Shown: piece by piece, positions 1 to 8,492 of the stretch
Position numbering within the stretch: position 1 is the stretch's first letter
Layout: every line of letters begins with the position of its first letter
Assembly (NCBI GenBank): GCA_021604725.1
Contig: BQJN01000023.1
Coordinates: forward strand, 1-49,919
Source of the DNA: Lysobacteraceae bacterium
Lineage (GTDB): Bacteria; Pseudomonadota; Gammaproteobacteria; Xanthomonadales; BQJN01
Length of the DNA stretch: 49,919 bases
Direction of reading: 5' to 3'
The notes under the pieces: model-generated
Seen by the model: only the letters and a program-made list of their open reading frames with translations
Told to the model about the DNA's origin: nothing
The model's database searches: none
Made by a program: the position numbers and the translations under genes

Positions 1-344
1 AGTGGTCGGCCATGGGAATCTGTGAACGCCTCATCCTCGAGCCAGCCCATGAAAACACGCAATGCGCGATTGTAGAACTCTTGACTTGAGTCCATGGGCG
101 GCAATTCTGACTGGGTGAGACGGTCAACTTCTCGGCGCGTCAGTCCGGTGATGACGGCGATGCGAGACTTCGACATCTTGCGACCCGGAATTTGGAACTG
201 TTGATTGGCGACGTCAACGTAAATCCACTTGGCAGTCTCTGCAAAGGCCTGAAAGCTGATGCCATGATGAATCAGCACACGCACCAGCGGTCGCATCAAA
301 CGCACGACGGCCACTCCAACAACGGACCGCATCGACTTTCTCAT
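1..344 (-). CDS. DUF6502 family protein, C-terminally truncated by window edge
   Basis: The reading frame starts at an ATG (344-342) preceded by a GGGAGA ribosome site and runs off the left edge, so about 114 N-terminal residues are visible. They contain a RLMRPLVRVLIHHGISF stretch followed by AFAETAKWIYVDVA, then a basic KMSKSRIAVITGLTRREV segment that looks like a helix-turn-helix. This combination is what I know from DUF6502 proteins, whose function is not established. A good promoter lies about 130 bases upstream on the same strand. The C-terminal part is missing. The family call rests on recalled motif similarity only. Confidence 0.75.
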   Translation of the reverse strand, partial: MRKSMRSVVGVAVVRLMRPLVRVLIHHGISFQAFAETAKWIYVDVANQQFQIPGRKMSKSRIAVITGLTRREVDRLTQSELPPMDSSQEFYNRALRVFMGWLEDEAFTDSHGRP

Positions 345-479
345 TGGTTCTCTCCCGCATAAAAATACCGCGCAAATCCCCTCGCGCGGCGCTCCGCCCA
401 AACCAGCAAGCATTACCTTGCCATTTCAAACGCCCTTCCATACTGCGCTTTTGTGCAGCGCAGCACTGAAAGGTCGCCC

Positions 480-508
480 ATTGTAGAAAGTGCGCGCCGT
501 CTGGTCAA
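480..508 (-). promoter_or_regulatory. Sigma-70-type promoter for the DUF6502 gene
   Basis: Read on the minus strand, a -35 box TTGACC (508-503) is followed after exactly 17 bases by a -10 box TACAAT (485-480). The expected start site near 473 gives a leader of about 130 bases before the ATG at 344. The leader contains a short GC-rich hairpin around 445-465. The promoter lies just downstream of the rdgC stop codon, so the DUF6502 gene need not depend on rdgC transcription. Confidence 0.6.
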
Positions 509-542
509 ACGGCAACAAATACCCGATGAGCGGAGACTTTGC

Positions 543-1433
543 CTAATCGTCTCCAAACCAGCGGTTGATGTCGCCCCACAACTGCTTGAACTCCCCAGCC
601 ATCAACAGGAACATGGCATCCATCTCCGCGCGCAAGTCATCACTCGTCTCCGGGAACTGGTCGATCACCAGGTCGGTCACGCGCAAGCGACGTACGCCCA
701 TCTCTGATGTAAGCACGAACACCAGCCGCTCAGCCCATTCAACCTTGAGCAGCGAAACCTCCATGCCTGCCCGGATGTGCGAGCGTATTTCCGCCGACTC
801 CAGGTTTTGCCCACGACAGCGGACTACAGAAGTTCGATCAGAGCGATCTCGCAGCTCGCATTCATCGGCCAAAGCCATATTTGCCGGCAGTGGACGCTCG
901 CCGGCGACCCATGCCGACATCCGTGCAGCGCTGCCCGGGCGGTCGGGAATTCGCAGTGGCAAGCTGCCAAGCGCGTCTCGCAGCGCACTCTGCAGTTCAT
1001 CAGCGGCCTTGTCGCTGGACGTGTCGATGACCAGGATTCCGACTTCCGGATCGATGTAGGCGGCAATGTGCTTTTGCCGCACAAAGGCCTTGGGCAGCAA
1101 CTCCAGCAACACTTGGTCCTTGACCTCACGACGCTTTGCCGCACGCACCGGTTGCTCATCCTGACGGCTCAATCGGTCGGCGACTTCGTCATTGACCACG
1201 GATGCCGGCAGCACCCTCTCAGCCACCGAAAACCTGAACAGCAACCGCCCTTCAACGGCGTGGACGAAGACATCTGAGTCCCGCCCGAAAGGCGAACTGA
1301 AACCAAAGGTGGACCGTTCAAGCGCACCACATTGGCCAAGCTCCTTGGCCGCCAATGCCGCCTCCAGCTCGTCTGCCGTAAATCTGAACGGCTCGGTTAA
1401 CTCGTAAATCCAAAGGTTCTTGAAAAAAGCCAT
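543..1433 (-). CDS. rdgC: Recombination-associated protein RdgC
   Basis: The 296-residue product matches RdgC in length and in its start MAFFKNLWIYELTEPF. RdgC is a ring-shaped DNA-binding protein that binds duplex DNA without sequence specificity and limits RecA access; it is associated with the nucleoid. Features typical of the family are the early GFSSPFGR motif, the central LPKAFVRQKHIAAYID segment and the acidic C-terminus. An in-frame TTG lies two codons upstream (1439), but the ATG at 1433 gives the usual family N-terminus. The leader contains a perfect hairpin (CGCTCG/CGAGCG, 1461-1476). It stands alone between the repeat element and the DUF6502 gene. Confidence 0.95.
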   Translation of the reverse strand: MAFFKNLWIYELTEPFRFTADELEAALAAKELGQCGALERSTFGFSSPFGRDSDVFVHAVEGRLLFRFSVAERVLPASVVNDEVADRLSRQDEQPVRAAKRREVKDQVLLELLPKAFVRQKHIAAYIDPEVGILVIDTSSDKAADELQSALRDALGSLPLRIPDRPGSAARMSAWVAGERPLPANMALADECELRDRSDRTSVVRCRGQNLESAEIRSHIRAGMEVSLLKVEWAERLVFVLTSEMGVRRLRVTDLVIDQFPETSDDLRAEMDAMFLLMAGEFKQLWGDINRWFGDD

Positions 1434-1538
1434 AAACAATAAACACCATCAGTCAAATCACGCTCGGCATCGAGCGATACAGTTTCTATTCGGCGGAAAA
1501 CCGCGCAACTACATGCTGCTTGAATCCCAGGTCCACGT

Positions 1539-1701
1539 TAGCTAGCGCGCGTCCACAGTTTACGTTTCTGCACCAACTCGACCGGCCTACGGATGGGCCG
1601 GCATCTTCAAATTATTGAAAATGAAGAACTTTCATAACCACGCTTCTGAAAGTTCGTGTCCGCGTTGGCCAGGATGGCCAATCGTGGACGACCTCCAACT
1701 C
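1539..1701 (+). repeat. Structured dispersed repeat, copy 1
   Basis: This ~163 bp segment recurs in the same orientation at 31347-31511 with about 85% identity by eye. It has a closing inverted repeat CGTCCAC (1550-1556) / GTGGACG (1684-1690) and three internal hairpins: CCGGCCT/GGGCCGG (1582-1588, 1595-1601), GAACTTTC/GAAAGTTC (1626-1633, 1648-1655) and TTGGCCA/TGGCCAA (1665-1671, 1675-1681). In two stems the second copy differs by paired changes that keep the pairing. It abuts the ttcA stop codon and lies upstream of rdgC. It could be a non-autonomous mobile element, a structured RNA, or both. The orientation assigned is arbitrary. Confidence 0.8.
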
Positions 1702-2536
1702 AATGCAACCAGTTGTCCTGGCCCTGAGTCGCATCCAGACCGGCGAAATCGAAGATCTTCGGGTCTGCCAGTTGCGATGGAGCGACGTTTCGAATGGAGC
1801 GGGCGATCGTTTCCACGCGGCCGGGGTGCCGACGATCCCATTCACCGAGCATCTGCTTGATAGCCTGACGCTGCAGGTTCGGCTGCGAGCCACACAAGTT
1901 GCACGGAATAATTGGATATTGGGCATTCTCGGCATGCCGTTGCAGGTCGCGCTCCCGGCAGTACGCCAGCGGGCGAATGACGATGTGCTTGCCGTTGTCA
2001 CTTTTCAACTTCGGCGGCATGGCGCTAAGCCGCCCACCATGGAACATATTCAGAAACAATGTCTCAACGATGTCGTCACAATGATGCCCCAGTGCGATTT
2101 TGTTGAACCCCTGTTCTTCGGCAAAAGTATACAGGGCGCCACGTCGCAATCGCGAACACAGCCCACATGTCGTTTTCCCTTCTGGAATAACGCGCTGCAC
2201 AACGCTGAAAGTGTCTTGTTCGAGAACGGTCAGGTCCACACCCAGGGATTTGGCATATTCCGGCAAAACGTGTGCTGGAAAACCAGGCTGCTTCTGGTCC
2301 AGGTTGACCGCCACCAGCTCGAATCGGACCGGTGCCTTGGCCTGCAAACTGAGCAGAACATCCAGCATCGCATAGGAGTCCTTGCCGCCAGAAAGGCACA
2401 CCATGATGCGATCGCCGTCGGCGATCATGCTGTAGTCCATGATGGCCTGACCGGCGAGCCGACGCAGCCGCTTGAATACCTTGTTGTTGTCGCGTTCGCG
2501 CTTGCGCAGATCGACCGCGGCCGTTGTTTGTGCCAA
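1700..2536 (-). CDS. ttcA: tRNA 2-thiocytidine(32) synthetase TtcA
   Basis: TtcA inserts sulfur at C2 of cytidine 32 in certain tRNAs, using ATP and an iron-sulfur cluster. The PP-loop SGGKDS lies near residue 50, followed by the paired cysteine motifs CGLC and CNLC that mark TtcA, and by [16 protein letters not shown]. The frame is open back to 2791, but that stretch is antisense to the YdcH-like gene. I place the start at a TTG (2536) with GAGG eight bases upstream. This gives 278 residues, a usual size for the family. The stop codon overlaps the end of repeat copy 1. With mnmC and tusBCDE it is one of several tRNA sulfur or wobble modification genes in the window. Confidence 0.93.
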   Translation of the reverse strand: MAQTTAAVDLRKRERDNNKVFKRLRRLAGQAIMDYSMIADGDRIMVCLSGGKDSYAMLDVLLSLQAKAPVRFELVAVNLDQKQPGFPAHVLPEYAKSLGVDLTVLEQDTFSVVQRVIPEGKTTCGLCSRLRRGALYTFAEEQGFNKIALGHHCDDIVETLFLNMFHGGRLSAMPPKLKSDNGKHIVIRPLAYCRERDLQRHAENAQYPIIPCNLCGSQPNLQRQAIKQMLGEWDRRHPGRVETIARSIRNVAPSQLADPKIFDFAGLDATQGQDNWLH

Positions 2537-2566
2537 TGGACTGGCCTCAACGTCAATAAAAGGCGT

Positions 2567-2587
2567 ATTGTAACGGGTTTGAACCCG
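2567..2587 (-). promoter_or_regulatory. Putative ttcA -10 box with adjoining palindrome
   Basis: On the minus strand a TACAAT hexamer (2572-2567) lies about 30 bases before the proposed ttcA TTG. Directly upstream of it is a 14-base palindrome, CGGGTT-TG-AACCCG (2574-2587), where the promoter spacer would be. No good -35 hexamer is visible. The site lies in the 67-base region between the divergent ttcA and ydcH-like genes, so a protein bound there could affect both. This is inference from sequence shape only. Confidence 0.35.
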
Positions 2588-2603
2588 GCGAAAATGACAA
2601 ACT

Positions 2604-2801
2604 GTGGACGCTACTGAAATCTCCGCATACCTTTCTGAGCTTCGCGCCGAACACCGCGACCTCGACGAGATGATTTCAACCATGTCGACCGACCCGGTCG
2701 AGGACCAACTGCGCCTGCGTCGTTTGAAGAAGCGCAAACTCTGGCTCAAGGACATGATCACCAAGCTGGAGAGTGAGTTGATTCCGGACATAGACGCTTA
2801 A
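2604..2801 (+). CDS. YdcH/DUF465 family small protein
   Basis: A 65-residue, highly charged, mostly helical protein starting at GTG. It has the DUF465 pattern: [12 protein letters not shown], then a polar linker, then [21 protein letters not shown]. The family is widespread in Proteobacteria and is predicted to form a helical hairpin; its function is unknown. It is divergent from ttcA and about 250 bases upstream of argS. The intervening region (2802-3056) holds no convincing gene, only GC-rich inverted repeats and a TACAAT-like -10 at 3016-3021 that may serve argS. Confidence 0.88.
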   Translation: MDATEISAYLSELRAEHRDLDEMISTMSTDPVEDQLRLRRLKKRKLWLKDMITKLESELIPDIDA

Positions 2802-3056
2802 GTGCAGTAGAGACCCTGTCAACACGCACACTGGAGGCTAGTGGGACTGGCCGACCCGCCGGCCTGGTTGGCGAAGCGCAGCGAAGTCCAGAAGGCCGAG
2901 CGCATAGTGGCAATCTCCGTCTCGCCGTGGTCGATTTCCATTTCGGAAGGAACGAAATGGGATAAGACCCAAGAACGGGCCGAATTTGAGCTGTCGTCCG
3001 AGCTGACACCTTGTGTACAATAGCCGGCCTCCTACTGCCACCATCCCAAACGCTCC

Positions 3057-4829
3057 GTGAAGGACCATATTGAAGAACTGATCGCCCAGGCGCTGCTCGA
3101 TCTGCAACGCAAGGGTGAATTGCCATCCGACCTTGAACCGAATGTGCAAGTTGAACGTGCCCGTGCAGACGGCCATGGCGACTATGCCTGCAACATCGCA
3201 ATGATGCTGGCCAAGGTGGCACGCAAACCACCTCGAGAACTGGCCGAAAAGATCGTTGCCAACCTGTTGCCGTCTCGCAAAGTCGCCAGTGTTGAAATCG
3301 CCGGACCTGGATTCATCAACTTCACGTTGTCGGCAGCCTGCCAACGGGCAGTGGTCAAGCACATCCTGGAACAGGGTGAGGCTTTTGGCTGCGCCGAGCC
3401 GAACTCAGGACCGGCAATCAACGTTGAATTCGTTTCAGCCAACCCAACCGGTCCTTTGCACGTAGGCCATGGCCGTGGCGCCGCGTATGGGGCATCGCTG
3501 GCCGCGTTGCTGAAAGCCAACGGCTATCGAGTCGAGAGCGAATACTACGTCAATGATCACGGTCGGCAGATGGATATCCTTGCCACCAGTGTCTGGATTC
3601 GTTATCTGGAGCTCGGTGGCATGCAAATGCGTTTCCCGGACAATGGCTATCGCGGCGACTATATCTATGACATTGCCCGTTCGGTGCGAAGTGAGCACGG
3701 GGACGCATTGCGGCGCTCTGCCACCGAAGTGCTGGCCGATCTGCCCGCTGATGAATCAGATGGTGGCGACAAGGAAAAGCACATTGATGCCCTGGTCAAA
3801 CGCGCGCAATCGTTGTTGGGCGAGCAATACAGCATCTGTTTCAACGCGGCACTGAACTCCATTCTCGACGACATTCGTCAAGATCTGGGCGAGTTCCAGG
3901 TCAGCTACGATCATTGGTTCTCAGAGCGTTCGCTGGCCGATGACGGCACCGTTGACGCCGCCATTGAGCAACTCAGGGAAGCCGGGCACCTGGTCGAGAA
4001 AGACGGCGCGGTGTGGTTCAAGGCGACTGAGTTTGGCGATGAGAAAGACCGAGTCGTGATTCGGGACGACGGTCGCAAAACCTATTTTGCATCCGATATC
4101 GCCTACGTCAAAAACAAGTTCGACCGGGGCTACGACCGCCTGATCTACATCCTTGGAGCTGACCACCATGGCTATGTGGCGCGCTTGCGAGCCGCGGCCA
4201 CAGGGCTGGGTTACGATGCCGATCGCATCGAGATTCCGCTGGTCCAGTTCGCCATTCTGTTCCGCAGTGGCAAGAAGGTGCAAATGGGCACTCGATCGGG
4301 TTCGTTTGTCACCTTGCGCGAGCTACGAGATGAAGTCGGCAGTGATGCGGCGCGCTTCTTTTACGCCATGCGCAGCCATGATCAGCATCTTGATTTCGAC
4401 CTCGATCTTGCCAAGGAACAGTCGGCGGATAACCCCGTTTATTACGTCCAGTACGCGCACGCCCGCATCTCCAGTGTGTTTGCCAAACTGACCGACAACG
4501 GATGGAACTACAACGCCGAAATCGGCATGGCCGCACTGAAACAACTGGACCAGCCACAGGAGCTGGCCCTGATGAAGGAGCTGAGCCGCTACCCCGAAGT
4601 TCTGGTCGGCGCCGCCGAGCGCCGCTCTCCGCATGTTCTGGCTCACTATCTGCGCGAGTTATCGCAGTCTTTTCACACCTGCTACAACGCCAACAAGGTG
4701 TTGATCGATGATGAGGACCTGCGCAATGCGCGCTTGAACCTGGCCGCCGCCACGCGACAAGTGCTGGCCAACGGCTTGAGTTTGCTGGGTGTATCAGCTC
4801 CGGATCGAATGGACCAGGACGAATCTTAA
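3057..4829 (+). CDS. argS: Arginyl-tRNA synthetase
   Basis: A class I aminoacyl-tRNA synthetase of 590 residues that charges tRNA-Arg in the cytoplasm. The N-terminal additional domain (about 1-110) recognises the tRNA D-loop. The catalytic HIGH motif appears as HVGHGRG near residue 137 after NPTGPL, and the KMSKS-equivalent as QMGTRSG near 410. The C-terminal DALR-type anticodon-binding domain ends with the usual helix after HTCYNANKVL. The start is a GTG (3057). The gene is followed with no spacer by the FtsN-like gene, an arrangement also known from Pseudomonas relatives. Confidence 0.98.
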   Translation: MKDHIEELIAQALLDLQRKGELPSDLEPNVQVERARADGHGDYACNIAMMLAKVARKPPRELAEKIVANLLPSRKVASVEIAGPGFINFTLSAACQRAVVKHILEQGEAFGCAEPNSGPAINVEFVSANPTGPLHVGHGRGAAYGASLAALLKANGYRVESEYYVNDHGRQMDILATSVWIRYLELGGMQMRFPDNGYRGDYIYDIARSVRSEHGDALRRSATEVLADLPADESDGGDKEKHIDALVKRAQSLLGEQYSICFNAALNSILDDIRQDLGEFQVSYDHWFSERSLADDGTVDAAIEQLREAGHLVEKDGAVWFKATEFGDEKDRVVIRDDGRKTYFASDIAYVKNKFDRGYDRLIYILGADHHGYVARLRAAATGLGYDADRIEIPLVQFAILFRSGKKVQMGTRSGSFVTLRELRDEVGSDAARFFYAMRSHDQHLDFDLDLAKEQSADNPVYYVQYAHARISSVFAKLTDNGWNYNAEIGMAALKQLDQPQELALMKELSRYPEVLVGAAERRSPHVLAHYLRELSQSFHTCYNANKVLIDDEDLRNARLNLAAATRQVLANGLSLLGVSAPDRMDQDES

Positions 4830-5417
4830 GTGGCGGCCGCGCGCAAGAAAAAGGCCGGTGCCAAAAGGCGGGCGACGCCGCGCCGCACAAAACAACCATT
4901 GCCGGCATGGTTGTGGTTGATCGCCGGTGTGATCCTCGGAGTCGGCCTGGCCGTCGCCATGGTCAAGATGGGCCTGGCTCCGAATATGCCAGAAGAACTG
5001 ACGGCAAGTCCCGACCAGGTGTCGCCACCGCCCAGCGAAGAAATTGCCGCTGAACCGCAACAAACCCCGGAAGAGAACAAACCTCGCTACGACTTCTACA
5101 CATTGCTACCGGAGATGGATGTGGTGGTGCCGGAGGAAGAAATCGCCGCCCGCCGGGAAAACCGGGAACGGCTGGCGGAACAACGAGGTGCCTACCTTCT
5201 GCAAGTCGGTTCTTTCCAATCCAGCGCCGATGCTGACGAACTCAAAGCAAGGCTGACCCTGCTTGGGCTGGTTCCCGAGATTCAAACCGTCACTGTCAAC
5301 GACACGATGTGGCACCGGGTTCGACTTGGTCCCTTCGAGTCGGTTCGTGACCTGGAAGTGGCCAAGCACCGTGTTGAGGCAGAAGGCCTGCACCCAATGG
5401 TGTTGCGCGAGCGATAG
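4830..5417 (+). CDS. FtsN-like SPOR-domain cell division protein
   Basis: This 195-residue protein has a basic N-terminus (AARKKKAGAKRR), one membrane segment (about 26-48, WLWLIAGVILGVGLAVAM), a proline-rich periplasmic linker with the YDFYTLLPEM motif seen in FtsN-type proteins, a short charged helix, and a C-terminal SPOR domain (about 120-193, YLLQVGSFQSSADADELKA) that binds denuded peptidoglycan at the septum. It begins with GTG directly after the argS stop codon, so the two are probably co-translated. FtsN activates septal peptidoglycan synthesis. I assign the role from architecture and synteny. Confidence 0.85.
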   Translation: MAAARKKKAGAKRRATPRRTKQPLPAWLWLIAGVILGVGLAVAMVKMGLAPNMPEELTASPDQVSPPPSEEIAAEPQQTPEENKPRYDFYTLLPEMDVVVPEEEIAARRENRERLAEQRGAYLLQVGSFQSSADADELKARLTLLGLVPEIQTVTVNDTMWHRVRLGPFESVRDLEVAKHRVEAEGLHPMVLRER

Positions 5418-5489
5418 GACGCTCTGCCCGTGACCTGACCCCAAGGCTTGTCGTATGCTTCAAGTCGATCCAGTTTCAGGAAACGGACC

Positions 5490-6464
5490 ATGATCGCCAC
5501 CAGGAATCAACTGTTGCGCTGGGCCGCAGAGCAGAGAATATCGCTGGAAGACCTGCCGGCGGCGATGCGTGTGGTTGGCGTCCAACCCAACGGCAACGAC
5601 TGGCGACGACTGTTCGATGCCATGGCACTATGGCTCGGGTCGCTTTTCGTCAGCGTCAGTGTCATCTTTTTCTTCGCATACAACTGGAGTGACCTGGGTC
5701 GGCTGTCGAAGTTTGCCCTGGTTGAGCTGCCTTTGCTGGTCAGCGCCGGCGTCGCCATTTGGAAGGGGCCGCACACAGACGCAGGTCGTGCCGCCTTGTT
5801 GGTCGCCACACTTCTGGTCGGCGCTCTACTTGCACTGATCGGCCAGACTTATCAAACAGGGGCCGACCCCTGGCAGCTGTTTGCGCTGTGGGCTGCACTG
5901 ATCCTGCCGTGGGTGGTGATCGCCAGGATGCCCGCGTTGTGGATCTTGTGGCTCGGCCTGATCAACCTTTCTCTAACGTTGTATTACACCACCTTCGGTG
6001 GACTGTTCGGGGTGCTGTTCAGCGGCAATGAAATCGCCTGGGTACTGCTGGTGGTCAACCTGAGCGCATTGGTTGTCTGGCATTACTTCTCCAGCACAGC
6101 AACTACGCAGAGACCAGGCCGATGGGCGCTTCGACTGTTGGCGACCGCGTGTGGGGTCTTGATCACAACGCTAATGATGTACGGCATTTTAGATGGCCAG
6201 GATCTATTGCCTGCCACAGTGGTGTGGATAGCCTTGATGTGGGCTGCGCATGAAGTTTATCGCCGTCGCCAACCAGACCTGTTCGTACTGGCAGGATGCG
6301 TCTTGTCGGCCGTATTTGTACTGACCGCCACCTTGTCTCGCCTACTGCTTGATACTGTAGTTGAGTCGGCCGGCGCCCTGTTGCTGGTCGGATTGACGAT
6401 CATCGCTTTATCTGCCGCCGGTGCATGGTGGCTGCGGTCTGTAGCTGCGGAGTTGGACCCATGA
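5490..6464 (+). CDS. DUF2157 polytopic membrane protein
   Basis: A 324-residue protein with a cytoplasmic N-terminus (RNQLLRWAAEQRISLEDLPAAM) and about ten hydrophobic segments, matching the DUF2157 pattern (FFAYNWSDLGRLSKF, then LIGQTYQTGADPW near residue 120). Function is unknown. The ATG at 5490 has AGGAAA nearby, so I prefer it to an in-frame start at 5448. It opens a four-gene run in which the next gene starts on its stop codon (ATGA). A weak promoter-like pair (GTGACC, 18 bases, TATGCT, about 5431-5460) precedes it. Confidence 0.85.
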   Translation: MIATRNQLLRWAAEQRISLEDLPAAMRVVGVQPNGNDWRRLFDAMALWLGSLFVSVSVIFFFAYNWSDLGRLSKFALVELPLLVSAGVAIWKGPHTDAGRAALLVATLLVGALLALIGQTYQTGADPWQLFALWAALILPWVVIARMPALWILWLGLINLSLTLYYTTFGGLFGVLFSGNEIAWVLLVVNLSALVVWHYFSSTATTQRPGRWALRLLATACGVLITTLMMYGILDGQDLLPATVVWIALMWAAHEVYRRRQPDLFVLAGCVLSAVFVLTATLSRLLLDTVVESAGALLLVGLTIIALSAAGAWWLRSVAAELDP

Positions 6465-7528
6465 GCACCGAAAGTAGGCGACTGTGGAACAAGCTTGAAC
6501 AGTCCGGCCTGGTGTGCGGCACCGAGCCAGACTTTGGCAGCCCGGTGACGCCCTGGTATGTCCGTGTAATGTTGGGGATTGCCGGATGGGTTGGTGCACT
6601 GTTTTTGTTGGGCTTCGTTGCAGTGGGTCTGTCCTTCGTAGTTGAATCCACGGCCGGCTCATTAACCGCCGGCGTGCTGCTCACCGGCATTGCAGTGGCC
6701 CTGTTCCGAGCCCTTGGTGACAACGACTTTATTGCTCAATTCGCCTTCGCGATAAGCCTGGCAGGCCAGGTCCTGATCTTGCTTGGTCTGGCGCAATGGC
6801 TGAATGAAGACACCGCTAAAGTCGCCTTTTGCACCATGCTCTTGGGCACCGCCCTGTTTTGGCTGGTAGATCAGTTTTTGCACCGCTTTTGGTCAGCCTT
6901 GGTCGTCGTTGCAAGCGGTGCGCTGGTCATCGGTAGCTTTGGGCTTGCTTCCATGCTGCCCGCATTCGGAGCGGCTTGCTTTACGGCATTGTGGCTTACC
7001 GAGTTGCGATTCGCGGACCGTTGTGGCGTGGCACCGGCATTTGGCTACGCATTGACCATAGGCACACTGGGCACAGTGTTCTCACACCGAATATTTGGCC
7101 TGTCCTGGTGGCTTGATTGGCAGCCAGATTTGATCGAACCGAAGCTTTCAATGTGGCTCAGCGCGGCTGCCCTGGGGCTCACCGTATGGCTCTGTGGTCG
7201 TTACTTGCTGAACCGTGATTTACCGGTCAAGACTGGCCGGCATGACCTAATACTGATGGTCGTTTCCGTGTCGGCGGCTCTGATCAGCACACATGCCGAT
7301 GGCCTTGTCATCACCGCCTTGCTGATTGTTATTGCCCACGCCATCGGCAACTGGCCCTTGCTGGGCGTCGGGCTGGTCAGCCTGCTCGCGTACTTGTCCT
7401 ACTACTATTACCAGATGGATCTGACCTTGCTCACCAAGTCAGCGGTATTGTTGATGGTCGGCTCGGCATTGTTGCTGGGCCGATGGGTTGCCAGGCGAAT
7501 GGGCGATCGGTCGGAGGTGCAGTCATGA
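6461..7528 (+). CDS. DUF4401 polytopic membrane protein
   Basis: A 355-residue integral membrane protein with about ten hydrophobic segments. It has the RLWNKLEQSGL start and the VTPWYVRVMLGIAGWVGALF segment typical of DUF4401 proteins encoded beside DUF2157 proteins. The ATG at 6461 overlaps the preceding stop by four bases, indicating translational coupling, and the next gene overlaps it the same way. Function is unknown; a complex with the DUF2157 and GDYXXLXY products is likely from conserved gene order. Confidence 0.82.
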   Translation: MSTESRRLWNKLEQSGLVCGTEPDFGSPVTPWYVRVMLGIAGWVGALFLLGFVAVGLSFVVESTAGSLTAGVLLTGIAVALFRALGDNDFIAQFAFAISLAGQVLILLGLAQWLNEDTAKVAFCTMLLGTALFWLVDQFLHRFWSALVVVASGALVIGSFGLASMLPAFGAACFTALWLTELRFADRCGVAPAFGYALTIGTLGTVFSHRIFGLSWWLDWQPDLIEPKLSMWLSAAALGLTVWLCGRYLLNRDLPVKTGRHDLILMVVSVSAALISTHADGLVITALLIVIAHAIGNWPLLGVGLVSLLAYLSYYYYQMDLTLLTKSAVLLMVGSALLLGRWVARRMGDRSEVQS

Positions 7529-8019
7529 AGCGGTGGGTCATTGCACTGGCAACTGTGCTCATTCTCGGTGTCAGCAACTACTCAATCTATCAACGAGAAA
7601 CCTTGGTCAACGATGGCCATACACTGCTGCTGCGGTTGGCACCAGTGGACCCTCGATCACTGATGCAGGGTGATTACATGGCATTGCGATTCACCGCAGC
7701 TTTGGAAGCACAGGCACACACGGCACTGGACCAACTTCCCAGCGACGGCCATTTGCTGTTGGCGCTCGATGCCAACAAGGTCGGTCAGTTCGTCGGCTTC
7801 GCCGACCAGACACCGCGGCAAGAAAACCAATTACTCATGCGCTACCGAATAAGAAACGGCCGGTTCAAGTTTGCGAGCAATGCGTTTTTCTTTGAAGAAG
7901 GCTCTGCCGATCTTTATCAGCAAGCCCAATATGGCGAGTTTCGTGTCGATGACCACGGCGAGGCGATTCTCGTTGCCATGCGAAATGCCGACTTGACCGT
8001 CGTCGGAGCCCAGCAATGA
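7525..8019 (+). CDS. GDYXXLXY domain protein
   Basis: A 164-residue protein with one N-terminal hydrophobic segment (WVIALATVLILGVSNYSIY), probably an uncleaved anchor or signal, followed by an extracytoplasmic domain. The name-giving motif appears as GDYMALRF near residue 49, after LAPVDPRSLMQ. A later FFFEEGSADLYQQAQYGEFRV block is also typical. It starts on the stop codon of the DUF4401 gene and ends overlapping the DUF3465 start. These proteins regularly accompany DUF2157/DUF4401 pairs. No biochemical role is known to me. Confidence 0.85.
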   Translation: MKRWVIALATVLILGVSNYSIYQRETLVNDGHTLLLRLAPVDPRSLMQGDYMALRFTAALEAQAHTALDQLPSDGHLLLALDANKVGQFVGFADQTPRQENQLLMRYRIRNGRFKFASNAFFFEEGSADLYQQAQYGEFRVDDHGEAILVAMRNADLTVVGAQQ

Positions 8020-8465
8020 AGGGTGCGAAAACAGGAACGACAGCGCTGCTCCTTGTTGCCGTTGCCATCATCTGGTACCTCGAACAACGACAGGCCACCA
8101 GCAATGACCCAGCGCCTGCTTCAAGCGTATCCAGCGCTGAAATCATTACCACCGCATATCAACAACGCCAAAGCGACGTTCAGGTCACGGGAACCGGCGT
8201 GGTTGAACGAATATTTGCTGACGACACTGTGGGTAGCCAACACCAAAAGTTCCTACTTCGGCTGCACAATGGGCACACGCTGTTGATCAGCCACAATATC
8301 GACCTGGCACCCCGAATCAATCAACTAGCGGTTGGTGACATCGTCGACTTCAACGGCGAGTACGAGTGGAATCCACAGGGCGGTGTCGTGCACTGGACAC
8401 ATCACGACCCGGCAGGCCGGCATGAGGATGGTTGGTTGCGGCACCAAGGGGCGTATTACCAGTAG
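8016..8465 (+). CDS. DUF3465 family exported protein
   Basis: A 149-residue protein with an N-terminal signal or anchor (ALLLVAVAIIWYLEQ) and a compact beta-rich domain. The pattern VTGTGVVERIFADDT...HQKFLLRL and VDFNGEYEWNPQGGVVHWTH matches DUF3465, which is small and OB-fold-like. It overlaps the preceding gene by four bases and closes the membrane operon, facing mnmC tail to tail with a 27-base gap. Function is unknown. The late histidines (HWTHHDPAGRHEDG) could bind metal or nucleic acid, but that is only a suggestion. Confidence 0.8.
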   Translation: MKGAKTGTTALLLVAVAIIWYLEQRQATSNDPAPASSVSSAEIITTAYQQRQSDVQVTGTGVVERIFADDTVGSQHQKFLLRLHNGHTLLISHNIDLAPRINQLAVGDIVDFNGEYEWNPQGGVVHWTHHDPAGRHEDGWLRHQGAYYQ

Positions 8466-8492
8466 CAGGCGACTTGCTTTTGCCGTACCGCT

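Noticed and set aside
1703..2617. 304-residue plus-strand frame opposite ttcA
   Set aside because: Pure antisense shadow of a gene with unmistakable TtcA motifs.
2537..2791. N-terminal extension of ttcA to 363 residues
   Set aside because: The extra 85 codons lie antisense to the YdcH-like gene, and the extension has no similarity to TtcA. A TTG with a good ribosome site gives the normal length.
2841..3023. 60-residue plus-strand frame before argS, preceded by GGAGG
   Set aside because: The spacing to the GTG is too short, the sequence has no domain, and the region is better explained as the argS leader with inverted repeats.
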